Source: Solimonas thermocellulolyticum (GTDB lineage: Bacteria; Pseudomonadota; Gammaproteobacteria; Nevskiales; Nevskiaceae). From it: DNA of 64,000 bases. The notes under the pieces are model-generated. The model was not told the DNA's origin and made no database searches. It saw nothing but the letters and a program-made list of their open reading frames with translations. The DNA lies in the NCBI RefSeq assembly GCF_040327995.1, contig NZ_JBEPIJ010000004.1, positions 178,684-242,683 of the forward strand, in the 5' to 3' direction. The stretch's first letter is position 1. The number at the start of each line of letters is the position of its first letter. Below are positions 7,135 through 16,560 of this stretch, one piece after another. A program made the translations under genes and the position numbers.

Positions 7135-9987
7135 ATGACGACGAGCAAGTATCGTAGCTTCATCGAGTCTTCCTCCATCCAGGGCGCCAATGCGTCCTAC
7201 GTCGAAGCGTATTACGAACGGTTTCTGGAGGACCCGGACTCGGTCGATCCGGCGTGGCGGGCTTACTTCAGGCTGATCCAGGATCAGAACGCGCCGCGCG
7301 AGACGGCGCATAGCGAGGTCGTCGCCCGCTTCGAGCGGCTGGCGCGTGAGCCGCGCCGGGTCGTCGCCGCAGAGGCCGGCTTCGATGCGCGCGCCGCGGA
7401 GAAGCAGGCCGGCGTGCTGCGCCTGATCAACTACTACCGTGTGCGCGGCCATCAGGCGGCCAAACTCGATCCGCTGGGGCTGGCGCCGATCACGCGCGTA
7501 CCGGATCTCGATCCGGACTTTCATGGCCTCGGGCCACAGGACATGGACACGGTGTTCAACACCGGTTCGCTGGCGGTGGGCCAGGACCGCCTGCCGCTCA
7601 AGGACATCATCCGCATCCTCAAAAGCGTGTACACCGACACCATCGGTGCGGAGTACATGTACCTGACCGAGACCGAGGAGAAACGCTGGATCCAGCGCAG
7701 ACTCGAAGGCATGGCCTTCCAGCCCAGACTGACGAGCGAGCGCAAACTCGAAGTGCTGCGCCAGCTCGTCGCCGCCGAAGGTCTGGAACGCTATCTGCAC
7801 AAGAAGTACGTCGGCCAGAAACGCTTTTCGCTCGAAGGCGGCGATGCGCTGATCCCGGCGCTCGACGAGGTGCTGCACGCCTGCGCTGCGCGCGACGTCG
7901 AAGAAATCGTCATCGGCATGGCCCATCGCGGCCGCCTCAACGTGCTGGTCAACATCCTCGGCAAGTCACCCAAGGAGCTGTTCGCCGAGTTCGAGGGCAA
8001 GTACAGCGCCGAGGACCTGAAGAAGGCAGGCGACGTGAAGTACCACATGGGCTTCTCCACCGACGTCGAGGTCGGCGGCAAGCGTCTGCACCTGGTGCTG
8101 GCGTTCAATCCCTCGCACCTGGAGATCGTCAATCCGGTGGTCGAGGGGTCGGTCAAGGCACGCCAGGTCCTGCGCGACGACGCCGTCGGTCAGCGCATAG
8201 TGCCGGTGCTGATCCACGGCGACGCCGCCTTCGCCGGCCAGGGCGTGGTCATGGAAACGCTGCAACTCTCCGAGGCGGCCGGCTACAGTACCGGCGGCAC
8301 GGTGCACGTCATCGTTAACAACCAGATCGGCTTTACCACGCCCAACCCGATCGAAGCCAAGCCGGGCCGCGAGGCGCGCACCTCGCGCTACTGCACGGAT
8401 CTGGCGAAGATGCTCGAAGCGCCGGTGTTCCACGTCAACGGCGACGATCCCGAGGCCGTGGTCTTCGTCACCCGTCTGGCGATGGACTTCCGCAACGAGT
8501 TCCACAAGGACGTCATCGTCGATATCTGCTGCTATCGACGTTGGGGCCACAACGAGGCCGACGAGCCTTCGGTGACCTCGCCGCTGATGTACGAGGCGAT
8601 CAAGCAGCACCCGTCGACGCTGACGCTGTACGCGCGCAAGCTCGAGGAAGAAGGGGTGCTGCCCAAAGGCGAGGTCGAGGGCTTGACGCAACAATATCGC
8701 GAAGGCCTGGACCGCGGCGAGAACATCGCGCGCACGACGCTCGGCCTGGTCGGCAACAAGCATACGGTGGACTGGCGCAAGTACCAGCACGGCGAGTGGG
8801 ATAGCCCAGTCGACACCACGATCACCGCCGAGGCCGTGCGCAACCTCAGCGCGAAGCTGCTCGCCATCCCCGAAGGCTTTACCCTGCATCCGCGCGTGCA
8901 AAAGATTTTCGAAGACCGCGCGAAGATGGCCACCGGCGAGCTGCCGATGGACTGGGGTTTTGCCGAGACGATGGCCTATGCGGCCCTGATCAACGAGGGC
9001 TTCTCCGTGCGCCTGTCCGGCCAGGATTCGCGGCGCGGCACGTTTTTTCATCGTCACGCCACCGTGCACGACGTCAAGACCGGTACGCGCTACACCCCCC
9101 TGGAGCAGGTGGGTCGGGGACGCGCGCGCTTTACCGTCAACGATACGCTGCTGTCGGAGGCCGGTGTGCTCGGCTTCGAGTACGGCTATTCGACGACGGA
9201 TCCCGAGACCCTGGTGATCTGGGAGGCGCAGTTCGGGGATTTCGCCAACGGAGCGCAGGTTCTGTTCGACCAGTTCATCTCCTCCGGCCAGGCCAAGTGG
9301 GGCCGGCTCTGCGGATTGACGGTGTTTCTGCCGCACGGCTACGAAGGGCAGGGGCCGGAGCACTCCTCGGCGCGCTTGGAGCGCTATCTGCAGCTGTGCG
9401 CCGAGAACAATCAGCAGGTCTGCGTGCCGTCGACACCGGCACAGATGTTCCACATGCTGCGTCGGCAGATGAAGCGCGCCGGACGTCTGCCGCTGATCGT
9501 GATGACGCCCAAGTCGCTGTTGCGTCATCCACTGTCGGTTTCCGACGTCGGCGAGCTCACCTCTGGCCGTTTCCAACCGGTGATCGGCGAGATCGATCCC
9601 ATCGATCCGGCGCAAGTGACGCGCGTCGTGTTCTGCGCCGGCAAGGTCTATTTCGATTTGTATCAGGCGCGGCAAAAGCAGGGGCTGAACCACGTCGCGC
9701 TGGTGCGCATCGAGCAGCTCTATCCCTTCCCGCGGCAAGGCTACGAGGCGGCGCTGGATGCCTTCCCCAAGGCCACGGAGATCGTCTGGTGCCAAGAGGA
9801 GCCCGAGAACCAGGGCGCGTGGTATCAGATCAAGCACCGTCTGCACGCCTACCTGCGCCCACGGCACCAGATGCTCTACGCCACGCGCAAGGGCTCGGCA
9901 ACCACCGCCGTCGGCTACCTCAAGGTGCACCAGGTGCAGCAGGAGCAAGTCGTGCAGGCCGGCCTGACCGGCGGTGTGCGCACGTGA
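7135..9987 (+). CDS. sucA: 2-oxoglutarate dehydrogenase E1 component
   Basis: 950-aa thiamine-diphosphate-dependent decarboxylase, the first enzyme of the 2-oxoglutarate dehydrogenase complex of the citric acid cycle. Family features in order: the N-terminal E2-interacting segment (NASYVEAYYERFLEDP), AHRGRLNVL, the phosphate/ThDP motif HGDAAFAGQG, NNQIGFTT, and the C-terminal transketolase-like pyrimidine domain (GYEGQGPEHSSARLER, CQEEPENQGAW). Length is normal. sucB follows after 93 bp. No sdh genes precede it here, unlike E. coli; galU does. Confidence 0.98.
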   Translation: MTTSKYRSFIESSSIQGANASYVEAYYERFLEDPDSVDPAWRAYFRLIQDQNAPRETAHSEVVARFERLAREPRRVVAAEAGFDARAAEKQAGVLRLINYYRVRGHQAAKLDPLGLAPITRVPDLDPDFHGLGPQDMDTVFNTGSLAVGQDRLPLKDIIRILKSVYTDTIGAEYMYLTETEEKRWIQRRLEGMAFQPRLTSERKLEVLRQLVAAEGLERYLHKKYVGQKRFSLEGGDALIPALDEVLHACAARDVEEIVIGMAHRGRLNVLVNILGKSPKELFAEFEGKYSAEDLKKAGDVKYHMGFSTDVEVGGKRLHLVLAFNPSHLEIVNPVVEGSVKARQVLRDDAVGQRIVPVLIHGDAAFAGQGVVMETLQLSEAAGYSTGGTVHVIVNNQIGFTTPNPIEAKPGREARTSRYCTDLAKMLEAPVFHVNGDDPEAVVFVTRLAMDFRNEFHKDVIVDICCYRRWGHNEADEPSVTSPLMYEAIKQHPSTLTLYARKLEEEGVLPKGEVEGLTQQYREGLDRGENIARTTLGLVGNKHTVDWRKYQHGEWDSPVDTTITAEAVRNLSAKLLAIPEGFTLHPRVQKIFEDRAKMATGELPMDWGFAETMAYAALINEGFSVRLSGQDSRRGTFFHRHATVHDVKTGTRYTPLEQVGRGRARFTVNDTLLSEAGVLGFEYGYSTTDPETLVIWEAQFGDFANGAQVLFDQFISSGQAKWGRLCGLTVFLPHGYEGQGPEHSSARLERYLQLCAENNQQVCVPSTPAQMFHMLRRQMKRAGRLPLIVMTPKSLLRHPLSVSDVGELTSGRFQPVIGEIDPIDPAQVTRVVFCAGKVYFDLYQARQKQGLNHVALVRIEQLYPFPRQGYEAALDAFPKATEIVWCQEEPENQGAWYQIKHRLHAYLRPRHQMLYATRKGSATTAVGYLKVHQVQQEQVVQAGLTGGVRT

Positions 9988-10080
9988 GCGGGCGTGCCGT
10001 GTGCCGACGTCCCGACAAACCCCAATAACGACCCCAGACACGACCCATGACGGTCGCAGAAAAAAGGAAGACGCTTCACC

Positions 10081-11307
10081 ATGGCGATTGAAATCAAGGT
10101 TCCCAACCTGCCGGAGTCGGTGTCCTCGGCCACGGTCGCGACCTGGCACGTCAAGCAGGGCGATGCGGTCGCGCGTGAGCAGAACCTGCTGGATCTCGAA
10201 ACCGACAAGGTGATGCTCGAAGTCCCGGCCGTCGACAGCGGCGTGCTCAAGGAAATCCGCGTGCAAGCCGGTGCCACCGTGCAGGCCGGCGACGTGCTCG
10301 GTGTGATCGAGACCGGCGCCACCGCGGCGCCGGTCGCCGATGGCGCGCAGGCGGCCAAGAGCGAAGTGCCGGCCACGGCCGCGACGGCACCGAGCGCCGC
10401 GGCGGACAACGAGTCGCAGAGCCCGGCGGTGCGCAAGCTGCTGTCCGAACTGGGCCTGTCCGCCAGCCAGATCAGCGGCTCGGGCCGTGGCGGGCGCCTG
10501 ACCGTCGAGGACGTCAAAGCCTATGCCGAGGCGCGCAAGGCAGCGTCGGGTGCAGCGGCTGCGGCCAAGACCGCCGCGCCGGGGCCGGTACGGCTCGCAC
10601 CCGGCACGCGCGAGGAGCAGCGCGTGCCGATGACCCGCATCCGCGCGCGTATCGCCGAACGCCTGCTCGAGGCCAAGAACAGTACGGCGATGCTGACGAC
10701 CTTCAACGAGGTCGATCTCAAGGCCGTCTCCGAGCTGCGTGCCAAGTACAAGGACAGCTTCGAGAAGACACACGGCGTCAAGCTCGGCTTCATGTCGTTC
10801 TTCGTGCGCGCGGCGATCGAGGCGCTGAAGAAGTATCCGGTGCTGAACGCCTCGGTGGACGGCAACGACATCGTCTACCACGGCTATTACGACATCGGCA
10901 TCGCCGTCTCCAGCGAGCGTGGGCTGGTCGTGCCGATCCTGCGTGACGCCGACCTGATGTCGATGGCGGAGATCGAGAAAACCATCGTCGACTTCGGTCA
11001 GCGCGCCCGCGCCAACAAGCTGACGATGGAAGATCTCACCGGCGGCACCTTCTCGATCACCAACGGCGGCGTGTTCGGCTCGATGCTGTCGACGCCGATC
11101 CTCAACCCGCCGCAGTCGGCGATCCTGGGCATGCACGGCATCACCGAGCGGCCGGTGGTCGTCGATGGCCAGATCGTGATCCGGCCGATGATGTATCTGG
11201 CGCTGTCCTACGACCACCGCATCATCGACGGCCGGGAGGCCGTGCTCGGCCTGCGCACGATCAAGGAATGCCTCGAGGATCCGGCGAAGATCCTGCTGCA
11301 GCTATGA
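10081..11307 (+). CDS. sucB: Dihydrolipoamide succinyltransferase (E2 of 2-oxoglutarate dehydrogenase)
   Basis: 408-aa core acyltransferase of the 2-oxoglutarate dehydrogenase complex. There is one N-terminal lipoyl domain with the lipoylation site ETDKV (Lys43), an Ala/Pro-rich linker, the peripheral-subunit-binding domain (SPAVRKLLSELGL, about residues 117-150) and the catalytic domain. The catalytic domain ends with the active-site SYDHRIIDG (His379). A strong AAGGAAG ribosome site lies upstream of the ATG. lpdA, the E3 subunit, is not adjacent but lies 2.5 kb downstream. Confidence 0.98.
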   Translation: MAIEIKVPNLPESVSSATVATWHVKQGDAVAREQNLLDLETDKVMLEVPAVDSGVLKEIRVQAGATVQAGDVLGVIETGATAAPVADGAQAAKSEVPATAATAPSAAADNESQSPAVRKLLSELGLSASQISGSGRGGRLTVEDVKAYAEARKAASGAAAAAKTAAPGPVRLAPGTREEQRVPMTRIRARIAERLLEAKNSTAMLTTFNEVDLKAVSELRAKYKDSFEKTHGVKLGFMSFFVRAAIEALKKYPVLNASVDGNDIVYHGYYDIGIAVSSERGLVVPILRDADLMSMAEIEKTIVDFGQRARANKLTMEDLTGGTFSITNGGVFGSMLSTPILNPPQSAILGMHGITERPVVVDGQIVIRPMMYLALSYDHRIIDGREAVLGLRTIKECLEDPAKILLQL

Positions 11308-11563
11308 AGCCGATGTCCGCCTGCCCGCTGTGCGCGGGCAGGCGGACCGAGTCGTTCGCCACCGTGGACGGCCGCGGCTGCTGGCGCTGTGCGACGTGTG
11401 CGCGCAGACCGACAATGCGCGCTTCGCCGGCTGGCATGACCGGCGCGATCCGACGCACGTGGCGTTTTACCGCGCCGCGGCCTTGCTCTGGATCGCGCGG
11501 CGGCACCGCTGGCACTGCGAGATTCCGGCCATGGACATCGCGCTGCTGCACAAGGCGCGATAG
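11304..11563 (+). pseudogene. Relic of a class I SAM-dependent methyltransferase (internal deletion)
   Basis: Two pieces of the same protein type lie in different frames. From the ATG at 11304, which overlaps the sucB stop, one frame reads a zinc-ribbon start with CPLC and WRCATC. A second frame, up to the stop at 11563, reads ARFAGWHDRRDPTHVAFY and then WIA...DIALLHKAR. That resembles the C-terminal end of small methyltransferases that begin with such a zinc ribbon and are about 200 aa long. The whole SAM-binding Rossmann core, roughly 110 residues, is missing at the junction near 11395-11415. Family match is from memory, so the identity is inference; the frame break and short length are visible. 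Confidence 0.6.
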
Positions 11564-11583
11564 CGCGCGGCATACTGCCGCGC

Positions 11584-12606
11584 ATGCCGGCACCGCTGCA
11601 CTCCGACCCGATCCCGTTCATCACCTTGCCCAACTGGGTCAAGGCCGCAACCGTCTGCGGCTTCAACATCGAGCCGATCTTCGCCCGGCTCGGCATCCAG
11701 ACCGACTTGTTGCATCTGGAGGATGCGACCATCTCGGCGCCGGTGCTCGGACAGGTGATGGAGGCCTGCGTCGCCGCATCGCGTACCCAGCACTTTCCGT
11801 TCGTGCTCGGCGAGACCTTCGCCTTCGACTATCTGCCGGACATCGGCACCTTCTTGGCGACGGCACCGACGCTGCGCGATGCGACGCGCGTATTCGAATG
11901 GGTGCGCGAGCTGATCAATCCGATGATCGACATCCGCATCGAGGAGTCGGGCGACCGCGCCGCATTGACGCTGGCCGGGCAGGGCACAGTGACCGGCCAG
12001 GATCGCTATTTCGTCGAATCGCTGTTCGCTGCCGTGGTGAAGTTCGGTCGCATGCTCGCATCCGAGGTCGAGGCCGAGGCGCGGCTGCAGTTTCGATACG
12101 CGCCGCCGCCGTACGCGGCCGCCTACGAGGCGTACTTCCGCATTCCGGTGCGTTTCGGCGAGCCGCGCAACGCGCTGGAGATTCCGCGGGCGCGACTCGA
12201 CGCACCGCTCGAGGGCGGCTTTGCCAAGCTGCACGCGCAGGCGCGTGTGCGCGTCGAACAGCGCCTCGCCGAGATGCCGCGGCGCACCGGATTGATCGCG
12301 CTGTTGGAGTCGCGCTTCGAGGACCGGCCGCGCCTGCTCGGTGAGAGCCTCAAGACCGTCGCGGCGCATCTTTGCCTGCACCCGCGTACGCTGCAGCGGC
12401 GTCTGCGCGACGAGGGCGAAACCTATGCGGGCGTGGTCGACCGCGTGCGTTACCGGCTCGCCTTGCGCGCCCTGCAGCAGGCCGACATCGACCTCGAAAC
12501 TTTGAGCGAGCAGATCGGTTTTTCCGACCGGCGCAGCTTCACACGTGCATTCAAACGCTGGGCCGGCGTGAGTCCGAGCAGCTTTCGTCAGCGGCGGGAG
12601 TTGTAA
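11584..12606 (+). CDS. AraC-family transcriptional regulator (arabinose-binding-domain type)
   Basis: 340-aa regulator. Residues about 20-210 resemble the arabinose-binding-like sensor domain of the OruR/ArgR-type AraC proteins (LRDATRVFEWVRELINPMI). Residues about 245-338 form the AraC double helix-turn-helix: VAAHLCLHPRTLQRRLRDEG, then IGFSDRRSFTRAFKRWAGVSP. Such proteins often control lipid, steroid or amino-acid catabolism next door. A candidate here is the PF10118-like gene 186 bp downstream, but the link is only by position. A possible -10 (CATACT) lies a few bases before the ATG. Confidence 0.88.
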   Translation: MPAPLHSDPIPFITLPNWVKAATVCGFNIEPIFARLGIQTDLLHLEDATISAPVLGQVMEACVAASRTQHFPFVLGETFAFDYLPDIGTFLATAPTLRDATRVFEWVRELINPMIDIRIEESGDRAALTLAGQGTVTGQDRYFVESLFAAVVKFGRMLASEVEAEARLQFRYAPPPYAAAYEAYFRIPVRFGEPRNALEIPRARLDAPLEGGFAKLHAQARVRVEQRLAEMPRRTGLIALLESRFEDRPRLLGESLKTVAAHLCLHPRTLQRRLRDEGETYAGVVDRVRYRLALRALQQADIDLETLSEQIGFSDRRSFTRAFKRWAGVSPSSFRQRREL

Positions 12607-12792
12607 CGACCGTCGCCGCGTGGCCTTGCCGTCCCTGAGCCTCATGGCGCGGCGGCAGGGCATGCCATTGCGTCATGCCATGAAAAACGCCCGCCGCGCC
12701 TGTCGCCGAAAGTTCCCTTGCGTCGCCGCCGGTCATAGCCTCGCGTCGACGGCGGACTTACAGTGTTTTCAAGCACTTTGACGGAGCGGGAC

Positions 12793-13668
12793 ATGGACGG
12801 CGGCAGACAGGGCATCACGCCTCGGCAGGCACCGGACTTCGGCCTCGACGGCGACATTCCGAAGTACTGGTTCGGCAACGATCCGTTCAAGACACGATTC
12901 TTCGACGCGATGTCGCTGCTGTTTCCGGAAGGCGAGAAGTTCTTCATTGCCTGTGTGCGCGATTTTCGCGACCGCATCACCGATCCCGAGCTGCAGGCTC
13001 AGGTCAAGGACTTCATCTACCAGGAGGGCCAGCACGGGATGGTGCATACCAAGTTCAACAATCGCCTGAAGGCGCAGGGCATCGCCGTGGATGAGATCCT
13101 GCGCCGGCAGAACGAGATCATGTTCGGCTTTTTCCGCAAGCGCTTCTCCGCGGCCTATACGCTCGGCCAGACCGCGGCCGCCGAGCACATGACCGCACTG
13201 ATGGCGCATGGCTTCTTCGGCAACGGCATGTTCGCCGATGCCGATCCGCGCATTCGCGCGATGTACGCCTGGCACGCGGTCGAGGAGATCGAACACAAGG
13301 CGGTGGCCTTCGACGTCTACGACAAGGTGGCCAGGGGCGGCTACTGGCGGCGCGTGCTGTCGATGCTGCAGGTGTCGCTGACCTTCCCGCTGCACGTGTT
13401 CATGATCATGAACCACATGTTCAAGGTCGACGGCCTGAAGAACCGCTTCCGCCTGTGGGTACGCGGGCTGTGGTGGCTGTATGGACCTGGGGGACTGTAC
13501 CCACGCTTGTTGCCGCACTACCTGAGCTACTTCAAGCCCGGCTTTCATCCGTGGAAGCACGGGGACATGCGCGTCTACCGGCAGTGGGTCGATGCCTTCG
13601 ACGCGCGCGGCGGCGACGCCATCGCCGCTTCCAACGAGGTGATGGCGCGCACGCTCGCGGCGGCCTGA
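12793..13668 (+). CDS. Metal-dependent hydrolase of the PF10118/COG3687 type
   Basis: 291-aa protein recognised by the family core YQEGQHGMVHTKFN, AEHMTAL and AWHAVEEIEHKAVAFDVYD. The repeated Glu/His pairs (EGQH, EEIEH) suggest a ferritin-like di-metal four-helix bundle. Biochemical function is not established in the family as far as I know, and 'hydrolase' is only the database name. I prefer the ATG at 12793 (GGAG six bases upstream) over an in-frame GTG at 12763. The 186 bp upstream, between this gene and the AraC gene, shows no other gene. Confidence 0.8.
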   Translation: MDGGRQGITPRQAPDFGLDGDIPKYWFGNDPFKTRFFDAMSLLFPEGEKFFIACVRDFRDRITDPELQAQVKDFIYQEGQHGMVHTKFNNRLKAQGIAVDEILRRQNEIMFGFFRKRFSAAYTLGQTAAAEHMTALMAHGFFGNGMFADADPRIRAMYAWHAVEEIEHKAVAFDVYDKVARGGYWRRVLSMLQVSLTFPLHVFMIMNHMFKVDGLKNRFRLWVRGLWWLYGPGGLYPRLLPHYLSYFKPGFHPWKHGDMRVYRQWVDAFDARGGDAIAASNEVMARTLAAA

Positions 13669-13719
13669 GGCCGGGGCTCACTCTCCGCGGTGTTCATGGC
13701 GGCCCCCGAGCGGGGCCGT

Positions 13720-13725
13720 TAGAAT
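13720..13725 (+). promoter_or_regulatory. Likely -10 element for lpdA
   Basis: TAGAAT lies 50 bp before the lpdA ATG and is followed by the pyrimidine/GC-rich start context GCTCGCC. Just upstream is a GGCCCC/GGGGCC inverted repeat (13701-13717) without a T-run, possibly the end of the previous transcript. No convincing -35 is visible. Confidence 0.45.
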
Positions 13726-13775
13726 GCTCGCCATCATTCGCGCAGCAAGCCGGCTGCGCGCCGCCAAGGAGAGTC

Positions 13776-15212
13776 ATGAGCAACGCGTACGATGTGGTCG
13801 TGATCGGGGGGGGGCCCGCCGGTTATCCCTGCGCGATTCGCGCCGCCCAATTGGGCTTCAAGACCGCCTGTATCGATGCCTGGCTCAATCGCGACAACAC
13901 CCCGGCTTTCGGTGGCACCTGCCTGAATGCCGGCTGCATTCCCTCCAAGGCCTTGCTCGAGTCCTCGGAGCTGTACCACCGCATGCAGCACGAGGCGGCG
14001 GCGCACGGCATCGGCACCGGCAAGCTGGAGCTGGACTTGGCGAAGATGCAGGCGCGCAAGGACGCGATCTCCAAGCAGCTCACCGGGGGCATCAAGCAGC
14101 TCTTCGCGGCCAACAAGGTCACCGGACTACAAGGCTTCGGTCGGCTGCTCGGCAACGGCCAGGTCGAGTTCAAGGCCCATGACGGCAAGACCGAGGTACT
14201 CAAGGCCAAGCACATCGTCATCGCCACCGGTTCGGAGCCGGTCAGTCTCAAGATCGCGCCCTTCGACGGCGAGCGCATCGTCGATTCCTGGGGGGCGCTC
14301 GAGTTCACCGAGGTCCCCAAGACCCTGGGCGTGATCGGCGCCGGCGTCATCGGCGTCGAGCTCGGCAGCGTCTGGAACCGCTTGGGCGCCAAGACCGTGA
14401 TTCTCGAAGCGCTGCCGAACTTCCTGCCGATGGTCGATCAGCAGATCGCCAAAGAGGCCCTGCGCCACTTCACCAAGCAGGGGCTCGACATCCGCCTTGG
14501 CGCCAAGGTGCTGTCGGCCAAATCCGGCAAGAAGAACGTCACCGTCGAATACGAGGTCGGCGGCGAATCGAGGACCGAGACCTTCGACAAGCTGATCGTC
14601 GCCGTCGGGCGCAAGCCGTACACCAAGGACTTGGGTGCGGACGTCGCCGGTGTCGCGCTCGACGAGCGCGGCTTCGTCAAGGTCGATGCGCATTACAAGA
14701 CCAGCGCGCCCGGCATCTATGCGGTGGGCGACGTGATCGGCGGCGCGATGCTCGCGCACAAGGGCATCGAAGAGGGTGTGGCGCTGGCCGAACAGCTCGC
14801 CGGCCACCACACGCAAGTGAACTACAAGGCTGTGCCGAGCGTGATCTACACCGCGCCGGAGGTGGCCTGGGTCGGCCTGTCCGAAGAACAGGCCAGGGAA
14901 AAGGGACACGAGGTCAAGACCGGCGTCGGTCCGTTCGCGGCCAACGGCCGCGCCAAGGCCATGGAGCAGGCCGCCGGCTCGATCAAGATCATTGCCGACG
15001 CAAAGACCGATCGCATCCTCGGCGTACACATGGTCGGGCCCTACGTTTCGGAGCTGCTCGCCGAAGCGGTGCTGGCGCTGGAGTTCGCGGCCACCTGTGA
15101 GGACCTCGCGCTGACGATGCACGGACATCCGACGCTGTCGGAGAACTTGCACGAAGCGGTGCTGCTCGTCGACGGTCGTGCCGTGCATGCGGTCAACAAG
15201 CCGAAGAAGTAA
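13776..15212 (+). CDS. lpdA: Dihydrolipoamide dehydrogenase (E3)
   Basis: 478-aa flavoprotein disulfide reductase that reoxidises the lipoyl groups of 2-oxo acid dehydrogenases. FAD-binding VVVIGGGPAGY is at residues 7-17. The redox disulfide is GGTCLNAGC (Cys49/Cys54). The NAD-binding GAGVIGVELG, the second FAD motif YAVGDV and the C-terminal His-Glu pair in HGHPTLSENLHE follow. AAGGAGAG sits directly before the ATG. It probably serves SucAB upstream, from which it is separated by three genes or relics and its own likely promoter. Confidence 0.97.
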   Translation: MSNAYDVVVIGGGPAGYPCAIRAAQLGFKTACIDAWLNRDNTPAFGGTCLNAGCIPSKALLESSELYHRMQHEAAAHGIGTGKLELDLAKMQARKDAISKQLTGGIKQLFAANKVTGLQGFGRLLGNGQVEFKAHDGKTEVLKAKHIVIATGSEPVSLKIAPFDGERIVDSWGALEFTEVPKTLGVIGAGVIGVELGSVWNRLGAKTVILEALPNFLPMVDQQIAKEALRHFTKQGLDIRLGAKVLSAKSGKKNVTVEYEVGGESRTETFDKLIVAVGRKPYTKDLGADVAGVALDERGFVKVDAHYKTSAPGIYAVGDVIGGAMLAHKGIEEGVALAEQLAGHHTQVNYKAVPSVIYTAPEVAWVGLSEEQAREKGHEVKTGVGPFAANGRAKAMEQAAGSIKIIADAKTDRILGVHMVGPYVSELLAEAVLALEFAATCEDLALTMHGHPTLSENLHEAVLLVDGRAVHAVNKPKK

Positions 15213-15248
15213 CCATCACGCGTGAACACGATTCGGGGGACGAGGTCC

Positions 15249-15827
15249 ATGAACAAACGCATCCTATGGCTGAGCATCGTGCTGCTGTCCTCGGCGAGCA
15301 CGGCCCATGCCGAGCGCTTCGATCTATCGATCGGCGACGACAGCTACCGAGTGGCGCTCAACGGTCCGCTGTCGCGCTTGTTCGCCGAGACCACCGGTCA
15401 ATACGACGTGGGAGCCGTGGTGCGGCCGAAGCGTCGCGACGACCTGCTGGTGGCTCACGTCGGCGCCATGCTCACCGGGGATGCCGGCGCGCGCAGCTTC
15501 GAATCGGCCGCGGGTCTGGGGGTTCGCGCCGTGTACATCGGACGCGACGATGACCCGGGCGGTGCGATCGCGCCGGGCGGCCAGTTCGAGGCGCGCTTTC
15601 CCGGCTATGAGCGCATCGGGTTCTCGTTCTACGGATACTATGGTCCCGAAGTGCTGAGCTTCGGCGATTTCGATGAGTACTACGAGATCGGCACGGCAAT
15701 CGACTATCAAGTGCTGCGCGACGCCTCGCTGTATCTGGGTTACCGTAACGTGAACGTGCGCGTCGAGGACGGCCCGCGCATCACCGCGGACAACGGCCTG
15801 CACGCCGGTATGCGCCTTAGCTTCTGA
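15249..15827 (+). CDS. YfaZ-like outer membrane beta-barrel protein
   Basis: 192-aa protein with a clear signal peptide (MNKRILWLSIVLLSSASTAHA, cleavage after AHA). Alternating-polarity strands rich in Tyr and Gly follow, and it ends in RLSF with a terminal Phe, as outer-membrane barrels do. The overall pattern fits the YfaZ family, whose function is uncharacterised. An in-frame GTG at 15222 would extend it, but the ATG at 15249 places the signal peptide correctly. It lies 37 bp after lpdA and 7 bp before yebC, so it may be co-transcribed with either. Confidence 0.75.
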   Translation: MNKRILWLSIVLLSSASTAHAERFDLSIGDDSYRVALNGPLSRLFAETTGQYDVGAVVRPKRRDDLLVAHVGAMLTGDAGARSFESAAGLGVRAVYIGRDDDPGGAIAPGGQFEARFPGYERIGFSFYGYYGPEVLSFGDFDEYYEIGTAIDYQVLRDASLYLGYRNVNVRVEDGPRITADNGLHAGMRLSF

Positions 15828-15834
15828 TCGGGGT

Positions 15835-16560
15835 ATGGGACGAGGTCCGAGTATCGCTGCGCGCAAGGGTGCCGAAGACGCGCGCCGCGGCAAACTGTTC
15901 ACCAAACTCATCCGTGAAATCACCGTTGCCGCGCGCACTGGCGGCGGCGATCCGCGCAGCAATGCACGCCTACGTCTGGCGCTGGCGAAGGCCTTCGACG
16001 CCAACATGCCCAAGGACACCGCAGAGCGCGCGATCAAGCGCGGCTCCGGTGAGCTCGGCGATGCGCAGTACGAGGAGATCCGCTACGAGGGCTATGGCCC
16101 CGGCGGCGTCGCGATCATGGTCGACTGCATGACCGACAATCCGACCCGCACCGTCGCCGACGTGCGTCACGCCTTCAGCAAGAACGGCGGCAATCTCGGC
16201 AGCAGCGGCTCGGTGGCGTATTTGTTCAGCGAGATCGGCCAGATCTTCCTTGCGCAGGATCCGGCAAAGGAAGAGCAGATACTCGAAGTGGCGCTCGAAG
16301 CCGGTGCCGACGACGTCATCAGCGACGCCGGTTACATCGAGGTTCTGTCCGCGCCGACGGCATTCGAGGCGGTCAAGAACGCGCTGATCGCCAAGGGCTT
16401 CGAGCTACTGCAGGCCGATGTGACGATGCGACCGGCGACGATGGTGCAGGTCACCGGCGAGCAGGCCGAGGCCGTCGAACGCATCATCGAGATGCTCGAA
16501 GATCTCGACGACGTGCAGAAGGTCTATTCCAACGCCGATCTGAGCGGCCGCCGAGAGTGA
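15835..16560 (+). CDS. yebC: YebC/PmpR-family regulatory or translation-rescue protein
   Basis: 241-aa YebC/TACO1 family protein. The family is described as a transcription regulator (PmpR) and, for its relatives, as a factor relieving ribosome stalling. The conserved core ARRGKLFTKLIREI, DNMPKDT-like ANMPKDTAERAIKRG, YEGYGPGGVA and GSSGSVAYLF is present. The N-terminus reads MGRGPSIAARKG instead of the more common MAGHSKWANIKHRK, a variant form seen in some proteobacteria. Located directly before ruvC, as is usual. The stop overlaps the ruvC start. Confidence 0.95.
   Translation: MGRGPSIAARKGAEDARRGKLFTKLIREITVAARTGGGDPRSNARLRLALAKAFDANMPKDTAERAIKRGSGELGDAQYEEIRYEGYGPGGVAIMVDCMTDNPTRTVADVRHAFSKNGGNLGSSGSVAYLFSEIGQIFLAQDPAKEEQILEVALEAGADDVISDAGYIEVLSAPTAFEAVKNALIAKGFELLQADVTMRPATMVQVTGEQAEAVERIIEMLEDLDDVQKVYSNADLSGRRE

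Noticed and set aside
7966..11217. A 1083-codon open frame antisense to sucA and sucB
   Set aside because: Same shadow composition, no domain seen; codon-position GC bias follows the plus-strand genes.
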